From Akkermansiaceae bacterium (GTDB lineage: Bacteria; Verrucomicrobiota; Verrucomicrobiia; Verrucomicrobiales; Akkermansiaceae), in contig CAISTY010000128.1 of NCBI GenBank assembly GCA_903888515.1, positions 1 through 41,374 of the forward strand: DNA of 41,374 nt. The letters run 5' to 3'. The notes beneath the pieces are model-generated. The model saw only the letters and a list, made by a program, of their open reading frames with translations, was not told where the DNA came from and ran no database searches. How positions within the stretch are numbered: position 1 is the stretch's first letter; each line of letters begins with the position of its first letter. Positions 1 through 7,381 of the stretch are shown piece after piece. The position numbers and the translations under genes are program-made.

Positions 1-4
1 ATAC

Positions 5-724
5 ATGATCACTGGCAATCATTGGCATCTGGTTTGCGCATTCCTGCTGTCCGCATTGGCGCACGCTCAGGATGCCAAGCCGTCCGCCGCACCGCTGAGT
101 GTGCGGGCTTTCCTGCATGATCCATCCCGTGGCGTGGCGGACCTGTATGTGAAGGATGTGAAAGGAAATGTGGTTAAATTGTGCCTGGTGCCCGAGGAAA
201 TCGGCAAAGCGCAAGCAACGGTTCCCGTGAATGGATCGTTGGTCCTTTTCAACACTGCGGCGGTGGATCCGAAAAATCCGGAACCCAGCATCGCCGCAAG
301 CATTGCCGTCCCGAAAAACATGCAGCGGGCGATCATTATCATCTTACCCGGCCCGGCGAACTCCAAGCCTGCTTATCGCATGGTCCTGATAGATGATTCA
401 TCTGCGGCGTTTCCACCGGGGGAATCCAGGATATTGGCGTTTGTGCCGTTCGAAACGGCGGTTGAGGCGGGTGAGCACAAGCTGCTCTGCAAGCCGGGTA
501 TCATCACCCGTATGGCAGCGGTCAGAAAACTCAACCCATACAACATGGCACAGACCAACTTCTACTACAAAAAGAATGATGCCTGGCTGGTATTCGATGA
601 GTGCAAGATGAAATATATCGACGCATTCCGCCAGGTTTTCATTGTCCATATCAGACCCGGCGGCACGGCTCCGCTGCTCACAACACTCGTCGATCAGGTG
701 CCGAAACCGGCACCTGCAAAGTAA
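5..724 (+). CDS. Secreted protein of unknown function
   Basis: This 239-residue protein is not a family I recognise. The first ~21 residues look like a Sec signal peptide: a short start, a hydrophobic stretch CAFLLSALA, and an AHA-Q cleavage context. The mature part is a mixed alpha/beta-looking sequence with a hydrophobic strand AIIIILPG near residue 110, a second strand RILAFVPFETAVEAGEH, and a Pro/Ala-rich tail ending PKPAPAK. I see no catalytic motif and no membrane helix beyond the signal. Start choice: the ATG is only four bases into the window, so an upstream start or a ribosome site cannot be judged. It stands alone; the next gene on the same strand begins 258 bases later, with no feature I can name between them. 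Export is inferred only from the N-terminus. Confidence 0.7.
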   Translation: MITGNHWHLVCAFLLSALAHAQDAKPSAAPLSVRAFLHDPSRGVADLYVKDVKGNVVKLCLVPEEIGKAQATVPVNGSLVLFNTAAVDPKNPEPSIAASIAVPKNMQRAIIIILPGPANSKPAYRMVLIDDSSAAFPPGESRILAFVPFETAVEAGEHKLLCKPGIITRMAAVRKLNPYNMAQTNFYYKKNDAWLVFDECKMKYIDAFRQVFIVHIRPGGTAPLLTTLVDQVPKPAPAK

Positions 725-982
725 ACCCAAATGCGAAAATGGAACCGGCTGAAGCGGCATGTTCCACCACTGAGTTCACGAACCCGGCTTGAGTTTTCCC
801 GCAATGCGCCCGCGCGATCGCCGCGATGATCCACAGGAAAAGGAATCCACGTGCGCTTGCTCATACGGCCAACAGGAGAGCCATGAGATGTTCTTCCGGG
901 ACGGGAAGTCAATCGTTCTGCTCCCACCCGGCACCCGCAAATCTTTTTTGCCTTCCGACGGCACACGGGTTATACTGGATGG

Positions 983-2467
983 ATGAAAAAGGTTTTATTG
1001 CTGTATCCGGAATTTCCGGATACTTTCTGGAGTTTCAAGCATGCGCTTAAATTCGTGCGCAAGCGTGCCGCTTTGCCGCCTCTCGGCTTGCTGACCGTGG
1101 CGGCGATGTTGCCAACCGATTGGGAAACACGCTTGATCGACTTGAATGTGGCGCCGTTGCGCGACGCGGATCTGGCGTGGCCGGACCTGGTGTTCGTGAG
1201 CGGGATGATCGCACAACGGGACTCGGCGCGGGCCTTGATCACACGTTGCCGGGCGGCGGGCAAAACCATCGTGGCCGGCGGCCCCCTGTTCACCAGCGAA
1301 CACGCGGAATTCACCGACGTGGATTATTTTGTGCTGGGCGAGGCGGAAGTGACACTGCCGGAATTCCTGCGCGATTTTCTAGCAGGAAAAGCCCGGCGCA
1401 CCTACACCACGACAACCCTGCCTGACTTGCTGCACACACCGGTGCCGCTGTGGCGGTTGGCGGACCTGCGGCGCTATGGATCAATGTGCATCCAGTATTC
1501 GCGCGGCTGTCCGTTTGATTGCGAGTTTTGCGACGTCACCGCGAAGTTCGGGCACCGCAGCCGCACCAAATCGACCGTGCAGGTGCTGGCGGAACTCGAC
1601 GCCCTGGCCGCCGCAGGTTGGCGCGGGTCGGTGTTCTTCGTCGATGACAACTTCATTGGCAACAAACGCAAATTGCGCGAGGATTTGCTGCCGGCCCTCA
1701 TCGCCTGGCAGCACGCGCACCGGCAACGGTTCTCCTTCTATACCGAAGCCTCGATCAATCTGGCCGACGATGAGGCATTGACCCGGCAAATCGTCAGCGC
1801 GGGATTCGACTCCGTGTTCATTGGCATCGAAACCCCGGTGGAAGCCGGCCTTGCGGAATGCAATAAACGCCAGAACCGCGGACGCGATCTGTTAGGTGAC
1901 ATCAGGCGTTTGCAACATGCCGGTCTGGAAGTACAGGGTGGCTTCATCGTCGGTTTCGACTGCGACACGCTATCGATTTTCCGCAAACAGCTCGAATTCA
2001 TTCAAAGCAGCGGCATCGTCACGGCGATGGTCGGCATACTCACCGTACTGCCGGGCACCAAGTTGTTCGCGCGGCTGCAGAGCGAGGGACGTCTGCTAGG
2101 TCCGTCCAGTGGGAACAACAGCGACGGAACCACCAATTTCCTGCCACGCATGGACGTGCAGGCCTTGCGCGACGGCTACCGCAACCTGATCGCCACGATT
2201 TACGCGCCGGGCCCGTATTACCGGCGCGTGCGCACCTTCTTGCGCGAGTTTCATCCGCCCAAGGTGCCACCGTCCTTCAATCTCAAAAACCTTGCCGCAT
2301 TTCTCCGCTCGGCGGTGGGCCTCGGGGTCATCGGTCGTGAACGGTTCCAATATTGGCGTTTGCTAGTGTGGACCTTGTTTCGCCGCCCGCGACTGCTGCA
2401 AATAGCCGTCAAACTGGCCATCTACGGCCATCACTTCCGCCGCTGTGCCAAGGCCGTCGCGGACTAA
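983..2467 (+). CDS. B12-binding domain radical SAM protein (HpnP-like architecture)
   Basis: A 494-residue radical SAM enzyme. The N-terminal ~140 residues look like a cobalamin-binding Rossmann domain (LPPLGLLTVAAMLP near 31-44, then AGGPLFTSEHAEF and YFVLGEAE). The radical SAM core carries the CxxxCxxC cluster motif as RGCPFDCEFC, with cysteines at 176, 180 and 183. It is followed by SVFFVDDNFIGNK, an IGIETP strand and GGFIVGFDCD, as in B12-dependent radical SAM enzymes with a DUF4070-type tail. The same architecture occurs in hopanoid C-2 methylase HpnP and in many methylases of unknown substrate, so the reaction is probably a SAM/cobalamin methylation or related C-C chemistry; the substrate cannot be read from sequence. 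The last ~60 residues are basic and hydrophobic and may touch the membrane. The gene is monocistronic and followed by repeat-rich DNA. Confidence 0.9.
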   Translation: MKKVLLLYPEFPDTFWSFKHALKFVRKRAALPPLGLLTVAAMLPTDWETRLIDLNVAPLRDADLAWPDLVFVSGMIAQRDSARALITRCRAAGKTIVAGGPLFTSEHAEFTDVDYFVLGEAEVTLPEFLRDFLAGKARRTYTTTTLPDLLHTPVPLWRLADLRRYGSMCIQYSRGCPFDCEFCDVTAKFGHRSRTKSTVQVLAELDALAAAGWRGSVFFVDDNFIGNKRKLREDLLPALIAWQHAHRQRFSFYTEASINLADDEALTRQIVSAGFDSVFIGIETPVEAGLAECNKRQNRGRDLLGDIRRLQHAGLEVQGGFIVGFDCDTLSIFRKQLEFIQSSGIVTAMVGILTVLPGTKLFARLQSEGRLLGPSSGNNSDGTTNFLPRMDVQALRDGYRNLIATIYAPGPYYRRVRTFLREFHPPKVPPSFNLKNLAAFLRSAVGLGVIGRERFQYWRLLVWTLFRRPRLLQIAVKLAIYGHHFRRCAKAVAD

Positions 2468-3151
2468 CACCGCACCCTGATGGAGAACTGTGGTTTCCAT
2501 CCGCAAGCTGTAACCGTGTGCCGTTCCGCCCTGGCAATCCATCCGATCACCCGCCCGGGACTTGCGCTGTGTCACGGTCCGGGAAAGTCACGAATGAAAC
2601 CGCGATTGAGGATTGAGGATTGTGGATTGTGAATCGTGGATTGAAGAGGAAGAGAAGAATTTCTAACCGCCAAGGCGCCAAGCACGCCAAGGAAGAGTTT
2701 TTCTGTTGGAAGAGGAAGAGGATTTGAACAGAAGGTAACGGAGGGTGACAAATGGAGGGATTTTCAAGCAGACTTTTGACGATTTTTTTGCTTTAGAGAG
2801 GATTTTCTAACCGCCAAGGCGCGAAGGACGCCAAGGAAGAGTTTTTTGTTGGAAGAGGAAGAGTTGAACCACGAAATTCACGAAACTTCACGAAAGGTTT
2901 TTGTGCTGAAGAGGAAGAGTTGAACCACGGATTTCACGAATTTTCACGGATGAAGAAGAGTCAGAGGTCAGAACGCGGTGTGAGCATTAGCGAACTCAGA
3001 AAACCCCGGCGCAGCCCTGACTGGCATAGCCGAAGGCAAGCCAGAGGTCGGAAGAGGCGGTGGCGTCAAGGAGCGCGGGAATCCTGATAAATAACCCGGC
3101 GGCTTGAAATTCCTGCTTTTCTTGCGCCGGTGGCTGGGCTAGGATTGCGCC
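2468..3151. repeat. Gene-free repeat mosaic A
   Basis: I find no convincing gene in these ~680 bases. From about 2605 the DNA is iterated: GGATTG/TGGATTG microsatellite at 2605-2646; a TTTCTAACCGCCAAGG-type repeat at 2660-2697 and again at 2802-2840; between them a ~100-bp block (2718-2820) that recurs at 7553-7660 and, inverted, at 11320-11386; and ACCACGAA/ACCACGGATTTCACG-type repeats at 2865-2950. Purine-rich spacers (GAAGAGGAAGAG) separate the units. The stretch 2960-3151 just before the toxin-antitoxin pair is non-repetitive and holds no recognisable promoter. Confidence 0.85.
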
Positions 3152-3376
3152 GTGAGCATTGATCAGATTGCACCAGAGGCCCTTCGCCTTCCGACCAGGG
3201 AGCGGGCGCTGCTTGCCGCCTCCCTATGGGAAAGCATTGAGGATCCCTACGTTCTTGCGGTGGATCGTAGCGACGAGGACGCGATCGTGCTGGCGCTGGC
3301 TCGTGACGCCGAACTGGAATCGGGGAAGGTCAACCCGCTTTCACATGCAGAACTGATGACGCGTCTGAGGGAATGA
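3152..3376 (+). CDS. Type II antitoxin, addiction-module component family
   Basis: A 74-residue acidic protein. Its opening, PEALRLPTRERALLAASLWESIEDP, is typical of the small addiction-module antitoxins (TIGR02574-type) that sit before ParE/RelE toxins. The C-terminal half, ending LSHAELMTRLRE, would be the toxin-embracing helix. It starts with GTG. The stop codon overlaps the toxin start (ATGA at 3373-3376), which implies translational coupling and the usual antitoxin-first order. Antitoxins of this class usually bind their own promoter with the toxin, but I see no clear operator in the 150 bases upstream. The pair sits in a repeat-rich accessory region, which fits mobile or stabilising roles. 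Confidence 0.82.
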   Translation: MSIDQIAPEALRLPTRERALLAASLWESIEDPYVLAVDRSDEDAIVLALARDAELESGKVNPLSHAELMTRLRE

Positions 3377-3666
3377 GGATTGACTACCATCCCGCGATTG
3401 CAGCGGAGCTTGAAGAGATTCGGGATCACTACGAATCATGTTCGTTAGGTCTGGGTTCCGATTTTATTGACGAGTTTGAACGGCAGATTTTGAAGGTGGC
3501 GGCAATGCCGACTCGCTGGATGGTGGTGCAGGGCGATATTCGGAGATGCCTGATGAAGCGGTTTCCCTACGCGATCTTGTTCCGGCTTATCGGGAACGAT
3601 TGGATACGCGTCACTGTGGTCAAGCATGAGAAACGGCACCCTGCCTTCGGACTACACAGGAGGTGA
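3373..3666 (+). CDS. ParE/RelE family type II toxin
   Basis: A 97-residue protein with the RelE/ParE fold signature: an N-terminal strand MRIDYHPAIAAELEEIRDHY, a long helix SDFIDEFERQILKVAAMP, the block GDIRRCLMKRFPYAILFRLIGND (strand-turn-strand with basic residues), and the closing VTVVKHEKRHPAFGLHRR. ParE members poison gyrase and RelE members cleave mRNA on the ribosome. The KRFPYAILF block and the terminal His/Lys-rich strand fit the ParE-like branch better, but this is inference. The start ATG overlaps the antitoxin stop. Both genes appear intact, so the module may be active. About 35 bases after the stop, repeat copy A begins. Confidence 0.85.
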   Translation: MRIDYHPAIAAELEEIRDHYESCSLGLGSDFIDEFERQILKVAAMPTRWMVVQGDIRRCLMKRFPYAILFRLIGNDWIRVTVVKHEKRHPAFGLHRR

Positions 3667-3700
3667 CGGTTCATTTCCTTTGCGCCACTTGGCGATCTTC

Positions 3701-3910
3701 GCGGCTTGGCGGTAAATCCTCATACGCTGAAAAAAGCCGAAGAATTCTCTTGCGGCAATGCTGCGGGGCCGATAGACGGGGATTGTCTGACGACGCTTTA
3801 CGGCGGAGGGGGACGCAGTCCGCACTTCCGGGCGGCATTTGTACCTTCTTATACCGCACGCTGTATAATAAGGACAATTGCCGCGCACGGCTTAATAAAA
3901 CTGTTGGCAG
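3701..3910 (+). repeat. Palindromic element, copy A
   Basis: A ~210-bp segment that recurs, inverted and diverged, at 10955-11162. It opens with a GGCTTGGCGGTAAATCC block, continues through GAAGAATTC and CCGATAGACGGGG, and contains a long hairpin at 3832-3884. The arms GCGGCATTTGTACC... and ...GGACAATTGCCGC pair over about 22 bases around an 8-base loop. The core is TTATAC-N8-GTATAA. It ends ten bases before the start of the next gene, and the other copy also ends shortly before a gene start in the same relative orientation. Confidence 0.75.
3839..3869 (+). promoter_or_regulatory. Candidate promoter inside the palindrome
   Basis: TTGTAC (3839-3844) and TATAAT (3864-3869) are spaced by 19 bases and lie within the two arms of the palindrome. 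Copy B has the same two hexamers at the same spacing. If real, the dyad would act as an operator over its own promoter and drive the gene beginning at 3920. The spacing is a little long for a housekeeping promoter, so this is a proposal from sequence only. Confidence 0.35.
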
Positions 3911-3919
3911 GAGAAGATT

Positions 3920-4336
3920 ATGAGAAGAGTAACCGCAATCCTTATCGCAACGATTTTCTCGGTCTCGGCGATGGAGGACAGTCCAGCGGTGGGGTTCTGG
4001 CTAGTCGCAACAAGGAGTCTGACGAACGCAGTAAATCAGGCGGGAGGACTGTCCAAGATCGACCAGGCCACGCTGGTTGGCATAGCTGAATGTCACGGTC
4101 ACTTCAACGGCCCTTGCGACCTTGTACTTCAAGCAGGCACCGCGCAGTTTCGGATCAAGGCAACAGACGACGGCAGAACCGTTGACTACGCCGTCACTTA
4201 CTCTTGGCCACAAGTCAAGGTTCAGGCACGACAATCCAGTGGCCGTGTCGAAGTGGGGCAGGATTTTGTCGCGAAGGCTGGATGGGAGAAGGACGACTTC
4301 GTTTTGGTCATGAACAGACTGAATCTGAAACAATGA
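3920..4336 (+). CDS. Small exported protein of unknown function
   Basis: A 138-residue protein I do not recognise. The N-terminus MRRVTAILIATIFSVSAMED looks like a signal peptide. The rest carries a single Cys pair (AECHGHFNGPCDL), which could form a disulphide after export, then a strand-rich half (AQFRIKATDDG, VDYAVTYSWPQVKVQ, DDFVLVMNRLN). An AGGAG ribosome site at 3908-3912 is well placed for this ATG. It follows palindromic element copy A directly and is followed by a hairpin resembling an attC site, so it may be a gene cassette. No enzyme motif is visible. Confidence 0.65.
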   Translation: MRRVTAILIATIFSVSAMEDSPAVGFWLVATRSLTNAVNQAGGLSKIDQATLVGIAECHGHFNGPCDLVLQAGTAQFRIKATDDGRTVDYAVTYSWPQVKVQARQSSGRVEVGQDFVAKAGWEKDDFVLVMNRLNLKQ

Positions 4337-4341
4337 GGACT

Positions 4342-4390
4342 TGCCAACCAGCAAATGCTCGGTACGGCTTCGCCGCCCGAGATTTGAGGC
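4342..4390 (+). other. attC-like hairpin, degenerate
   Basis: CAAATGCTCGG (4352-4362) pairs with CCGAGATTTG (4377-4386) if one G is extrahelical, around a CGGCTTCGCCG loop. This is the inner layout of an integron attC site. TGCCAAC (4342-4348) could be the outer box, but the matching GTTRRRY box is poor (TTGAGGC at 4384-4390). It sits between two small genes exactly where a cassette recombination site would be. It is either a decayed attC or an unrelated hairpin. Confidence 0.35.
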
Positions 4391-4405
4391 GCTGAGAGGA
4401 TAAAT

Positions 4406-4873
4406 ATGATTATGATTGATGAAGCAATCTCTGCGCTGAAAGCAATAAGTATAGCTGAACCGCGAATTGGCCCTCCGCCTTCCGCCGATCTAATCGCTGC
4501 AGCTGAGACTAAACTCAGTTGTAAATTCCCTCCGAGTTTTCTCAAGTTCCTGGCGGTTGCCGGCTCTTACCAGCTGTCTTTCTGGGAGACATACTGGGTC
4601 GGGCCATGCGATCGTGACGACATTGTTGAAATGAATCGGCAAGAACGAGAAGAAGCATCGTCTCCGTTGCCTTCATACCTTGTTGCGTTCTTTAATAATG
4701 GCATGGGAGACCAGATTTGTTTTGACACTCGCACCATTGACGACAATCGAGAATACCCGATTGTGTTTTGGAATCATGAACTGTCGCAAGAAGAGAACCT
4801 TAAACAACTCGAACAGATTGCTCCAAATTTTGCAGAATGGTTAATGGATGAAGTTAAAGCAAGCGACAGCTAA
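4406..4873 (+). CDS. SMI1/KNR4 (SUKH) family protein
   Basis: A 155-residue SUKH-superfamily protein. The hallmark is an N-terminal ADLIAAAETKLSCKFPPSFLKFLAVAGS segment at ~28-55 (helix, short turn with FPPS, helix ending in a small residue), followed by a strand-rich middle (SFWETYWVGPCDRDDIVEMN) and the late block SYLVAFFNNGMGDQICFDT. SUKH proteins often serve as immunity proteins against contact-dependent or polymorphic toxins; no such toxin is seen nearby, so the role here is open. GAGAGGA at 4394-4400 is a good ribosome site. The gene is visibly more AT-rich than the housekeeping genes of the window, which suggests transfer. Its stop codon lies inside the attC-like site, the normal arrangement of an integron gene cassette. 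Confidence 0.85.
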   Translation: MIMIDEAISALKAISIAEPRIGPPPSADLIAAAETKLSCKFPPSFLKFLAVAGSYQLSFWETYWVGPCDRDDIVEMNRQEREEASSPLPSYLVAFFNNGMGDQICFDTRTIDDNREYPIVFWNHELSQEENLKQLEQIAPNFAEWLMDEVKASDS

Positions 4874-4936
4874 CCAAGCACTCCATGTTATTTTTCAACC
4901 AGGCGGTTGAAAAAAACATGAGTGCAATCGTTAGGC
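4868..4936 (+). other. Integron attC-like recombination site
   Basis: All attC parts are visible in 69 bases. R'' is AGCTAAC (4868-4874) and R' is GTTAGGC (4930-4936, a perfect GTTRRRY). L'' is GCACTCCATG (4878-4887) and L' is CATGAGTGC (4917-4925); they pair fully if one C of L'' is left out, matching the extrahelical base that orients attC. A central stem TTTTTCAACC/GGTTGAAAAA closes on an AGGC loop. R'' deviates from RYYYAAC at one position. It follows the SMI1/KNR4 stop codon, and the next gene starts 18 bases after R'. No integrase gene is in the window, so this would be a cassette without a nearby intI. Confidence 0.72.
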
Positions 4937-4954
4937 CGACACCCCCGTCACACG

Positions 4955-5317
4955 ATGACCACCACCGAAGCACGAAAGATTGTTGAGTCACTGGCGGATG
5001 GTCGTTGCCCCCAGAACGGCCAGAAGCTACCGACGGACAGCGCGTATCAGCAGGCCGATGTTGTTCGTGCCCTGCTCATCGCAGCGAGGGCGCTTGAGCG
5101 AGTCGAGCGCATTGAGCGTCGCGCCGGTGAGTTGCCGGAGCACGCTGGCAGGGGTTGGGACGTTGCAGAGGAGCAGCGGCTTTGCGAGGATTTCGCCGCA
5201 GGCAAGTCGGTGGCAGAGCTTGCGCAGTTGCACCGGCGCACGCGAGGAGCGATTCAGTCGCGCTTGGAGCGCCTCGGCAAGATTCAGGCAAGAGAAGACT
5301 CAGGCAGGAATGCCTGA
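4955..5317 (+). CDS. Small protein with C-terminal helix-turn-helix-like segment
   Basis: About 120 residues. The N-terminal half (EARKIVESLADGRCPQNGQKLP, then SAYQQADVVRALLIAARALE) resembles a widespread uncharacterised bacterial family with a DG-P-G-LP pattern. The second half (EEQRLCEDFAAGKSVAELAQLHRRTRGAIQSRLERLGKI) is a clear helix-turn-helix-like unit of the kind that ends in SRL-KLG, so DNA binding is plausible. I chose the ATG at 4955, 18 bases after the attC R' box, because the similarity begins there. The last residues and the TGA stop come from an inserted hairpin repeat (5299-5318), so the natural C-terminus may have been replaced. Confidence 0.68.
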   Translation: MTTTEARKIVESLADGRCPQNGQKLPTDSAYQQADVVRALLIAARALERVERIERRAGELPEHAGRGWDVAEEQRLCEDFAAGKSVAELAQLHRRTRGAIQSRLERLGKIQAREDSGRNA

Positions 5318-5357
5318 GCTCCATTATGAAGAAAAGACTCAGGCAGGAAAGCCTGAG
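5299..5357. repeat. Tandem CAGGCAGGAATGCCTG hairpin repeats
   Basis: Two units of an AAGACTCAGGCAGGAA(T/A)GCCTG-type repeat. Each forms a 7-bp stem CTCAGGC/GCCTGAG over a 6-base AGGAAT or AGGAAA loop (5299-5318 and 5338-5357). A third copy at 11459-11478 has stem CACGGGC/GCCCGTG with the same loop, so the stem changes are compensatory. The first hairpin supplies the stop of the plus-strand gene and the second the stop of the minus-strand gene, so the pair could act as a bidirectional terminator. Confidence 0.8.
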
Positions 5358-6313
5358 CTCCCGTGGCGGATGACGCGGAGGTTTTTGCCGTGGACCTTGA
5401 TGTCTAGCAGAGGGTCGGCGGGGGTGGCGTGCTTGGTCATGCCGTGGCGGGTGACGGAGCCGTGCAGGATGACTTCCATGATGGTTCCGCGTCCGGCGTC
5501 CTGGCCGTAGAGCACGGGTGCCCAGCGCACATCCGCGCCGGGTTCCCACTCGGGCACGGCCATGGCGGCGAAGCAGACGTCGTCCATCATGGAGGCTTTG
5601 AGGTCGATGATGCGGGCGTTCTTTTTCTCGGCCGGGTTGGGGGTGTAGCCGACGCCGCGGAACGGCACGGTCCCCGACTCCCCGCCTGCGGCCAAGGCGA
5701 ACTGCACGCCATCGACCTTGCCGATCTGGAGGCCGTTCTCCTTGTGCAGGGACAACAACTTCGGATAGAGTTCGGCGGCGGCGGTCATGGCGATGATGGA
5801 CGCGTCGCGCGGGTCATAGACCGCGAGGTCGCCCATGGTGGTGCCCACCTCGATGGACACGGATTGCTTCTGGCGGGCGGAGGTGTGGTTGCCTAACAAA
5901 TCCTTGACCCCCTACGCCGCCTTGTAGATCACGGCGACCACGTCGAGGTATTGGGCGGCATCGGCAGTGGCGGCGATGACTTGTTTGGACGAGCGCTGGA
6001 GATTGGCCACCGAGACGCCCACGACATGGCCGATGATGCGGTCGCGGTAAGCTCCATACGCCTTGAGCATGTGACCGAGATTGGTTTGCTGGTGGAGCAG
6101 CGAGCGAAACGAATTGACAAGCACCTGCGGGTGGAAGCCGAAAACCCGGCCATGCATCTCCGGGCCGATGAGCGCCGGGAACGCGGTGGCCACACGGAAC
6201 CGCACGTAAGCCTTGAAGTCGTCGGGCTTGAGATCGGAAAAAACCGGGTCGTTGGCAGCCAGGAACGAAACCTCCGACTCCTCGGAGACGATGAAGGATA
6301 GGGAAGAAGTCAT
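5339..6313 (-). pseudogene. Gene of unknown function interrupted by an in-frame amber codon
   Basis: Reading minus from ATG 6313, a protein of 133 residues ends VAVIYKAA and meets TAG at 5914-5912. The same frame then continues GVKDLLGNHTSARQKQ... for ~190 residues to a TGA at 5339. The join reads as continuous protein, so one ~325-residue protein has probably been cut by a single substitution (CAG or GAG to TAG); readthrough cannot be excluded. I recognise no family. The N-terminal part is helical (VRFRVATAFPALIGPEM, LVNSFRSLLHQQTNLGHMLKAYG). The C-terminal part is strand-rich, with IIDLKASMMDDVCFAAMAVPEWEPGAD and a final DIKVHGKNLRVIRHG. The upstream edge abuts a TCATTGG microsatellite and the downstream edge a hairpin repeat, so flanking DNA has been replaced. 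A neighbouring broken gene (6797-7341) may belong to the same lost operon. Confidence 0.6.
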
Positions 6314-6738
6314 GGGTCATTGGTCATTGGTCATTGGTCATTGGTGAAGAGGAAGAGAAGAGGTCATTGGTCATTGGTCATTAGTCATTGGTGAAGAGAA
6401 GAGGAAGAGATTGTGGATTGGAGATTGTGGATTGTAGATTGAGGAAAGAATTTCTAACCGCCAAGCCGCGAAGGACGCCAAGGGACGCGGAGGGGGAAGA
6501 GATTGATGATTGATGATTTTTGATTGAAGAGGGAGAGAAGAGCATCTAACCGCAACCGAAGCGAAGCGTAGATGGCCGAACACTCGATTTCTGATAATGA
6601 GGCAAATAAACAGGATTTACGCAGATGGGAAGAGATGAAGAAATTGTTATTGGGCTGGAGGTGGAAAAAACAAAATTCCAATTCTTATCCTTTCTATCAT
6701 CTGCGTGCATCTGCGTCCATCTGCGGTTAAATTTCTCT
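6314..6738. repeat. Gene-free repeat mosaic B
   Basis: No gene is visible. The stretch holds TCATTGG tandem units (6314-6345 and 6363-6392), GGATTG/TGGATTG units (6409-6443), an AACCGCCAAG-type repeat at 6450-6490, and an ATCTGCGT tandem block at 6690-6735 with TGCGGTTAAAT and TTTGCGGTAAAT endings, which are the reverse complements of TTAACCGC-type repeat starts. Only 6545-6680 looks non-repetitive. Confidence 0.8.
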
Positions 6739-6796
6739 TCATTTCCTTTGCGCTACTTTGCGGCTTTGCGGTAAATCTGCATGTTCTCTTTCTGAG

Positions 6797-7341
6797 TTAG
6801 GCGGCAGCCGGGCGACCCGGCTTGCCGGGGAGTTTGGCTTTGGCGGGTTTGGTGGTGGCGGTTTTTTTGTCAAGTGGCTTGACGGGATCGGCGGCAGGAG
6901 CGGGAGCGGCGGGGGTTTCCTGCTGGTAATCCGCGGGGAAGAGTGAGGGCAGGAGACCTTGGCGCGGTTCGTAGGGCGGGGTGTAATCCTCGCGGGCGGC
7001 GTGGGCGGCCTGCATTCTGGCGGACTCCGCCGCGTCATCGATGCCGAAGAGTTCGCGGATGGAGGGCGGTGAGAGGATGCCGTAGGTGGCGGCAAAGGTG
7101 GCGTACTCATGCAGGATGTCGTCGTGGATGCGCTTGAACGGATAGGTGCCCTCCGCCGCCCACTTGCGGGCGGCAGCGTCCTTGAGTTGGAAACCGCCGC
7201 CATAGAGGCATTTGTTGAACCGGTGGACGGGCGCGGCAAATCAATCGCCCGGGATAACAAGCGCTCCGCGGCGGAATTATCCTTACGGGCGGACGCCGCC
7301 GCCGACAGCGGGGCAGATCGGGAGATTTTCTTCGCGGGCAT
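6797..7341 (-). pseudogene. Frameshifted gene of unknown function
   Basis: From ATG 7341 the minus strand reads MPAKKISRSAPLSAAASARKD, continues NSAAERLLSRAIDLPRP, and then becomes low-complexity. Shifting frame near 7220-7232 restores a sensible protein: VHRFNKCLYGGGFQLKDAA, RKWAAEGTYPFKRIHDDIL, HEYATFAATYGILSPPSIR, then a Pro/Ala/Lys-rich tail ending GKPGRPAAA. A stop codon lies just upstream in the second frame, so one base has been lost or gained. Together the parts make ~180 residues. No family is recognised. The Lys/Pro/Ala tail resembles a disordered, possibly nucleic-acid-binding end. Repeats flank both sides. Confidence 0.55.
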
Positions 7342-7381
7342 CAACAGCGAGGCGGACCACCGCCGCGCTCATTCGTCAAGG

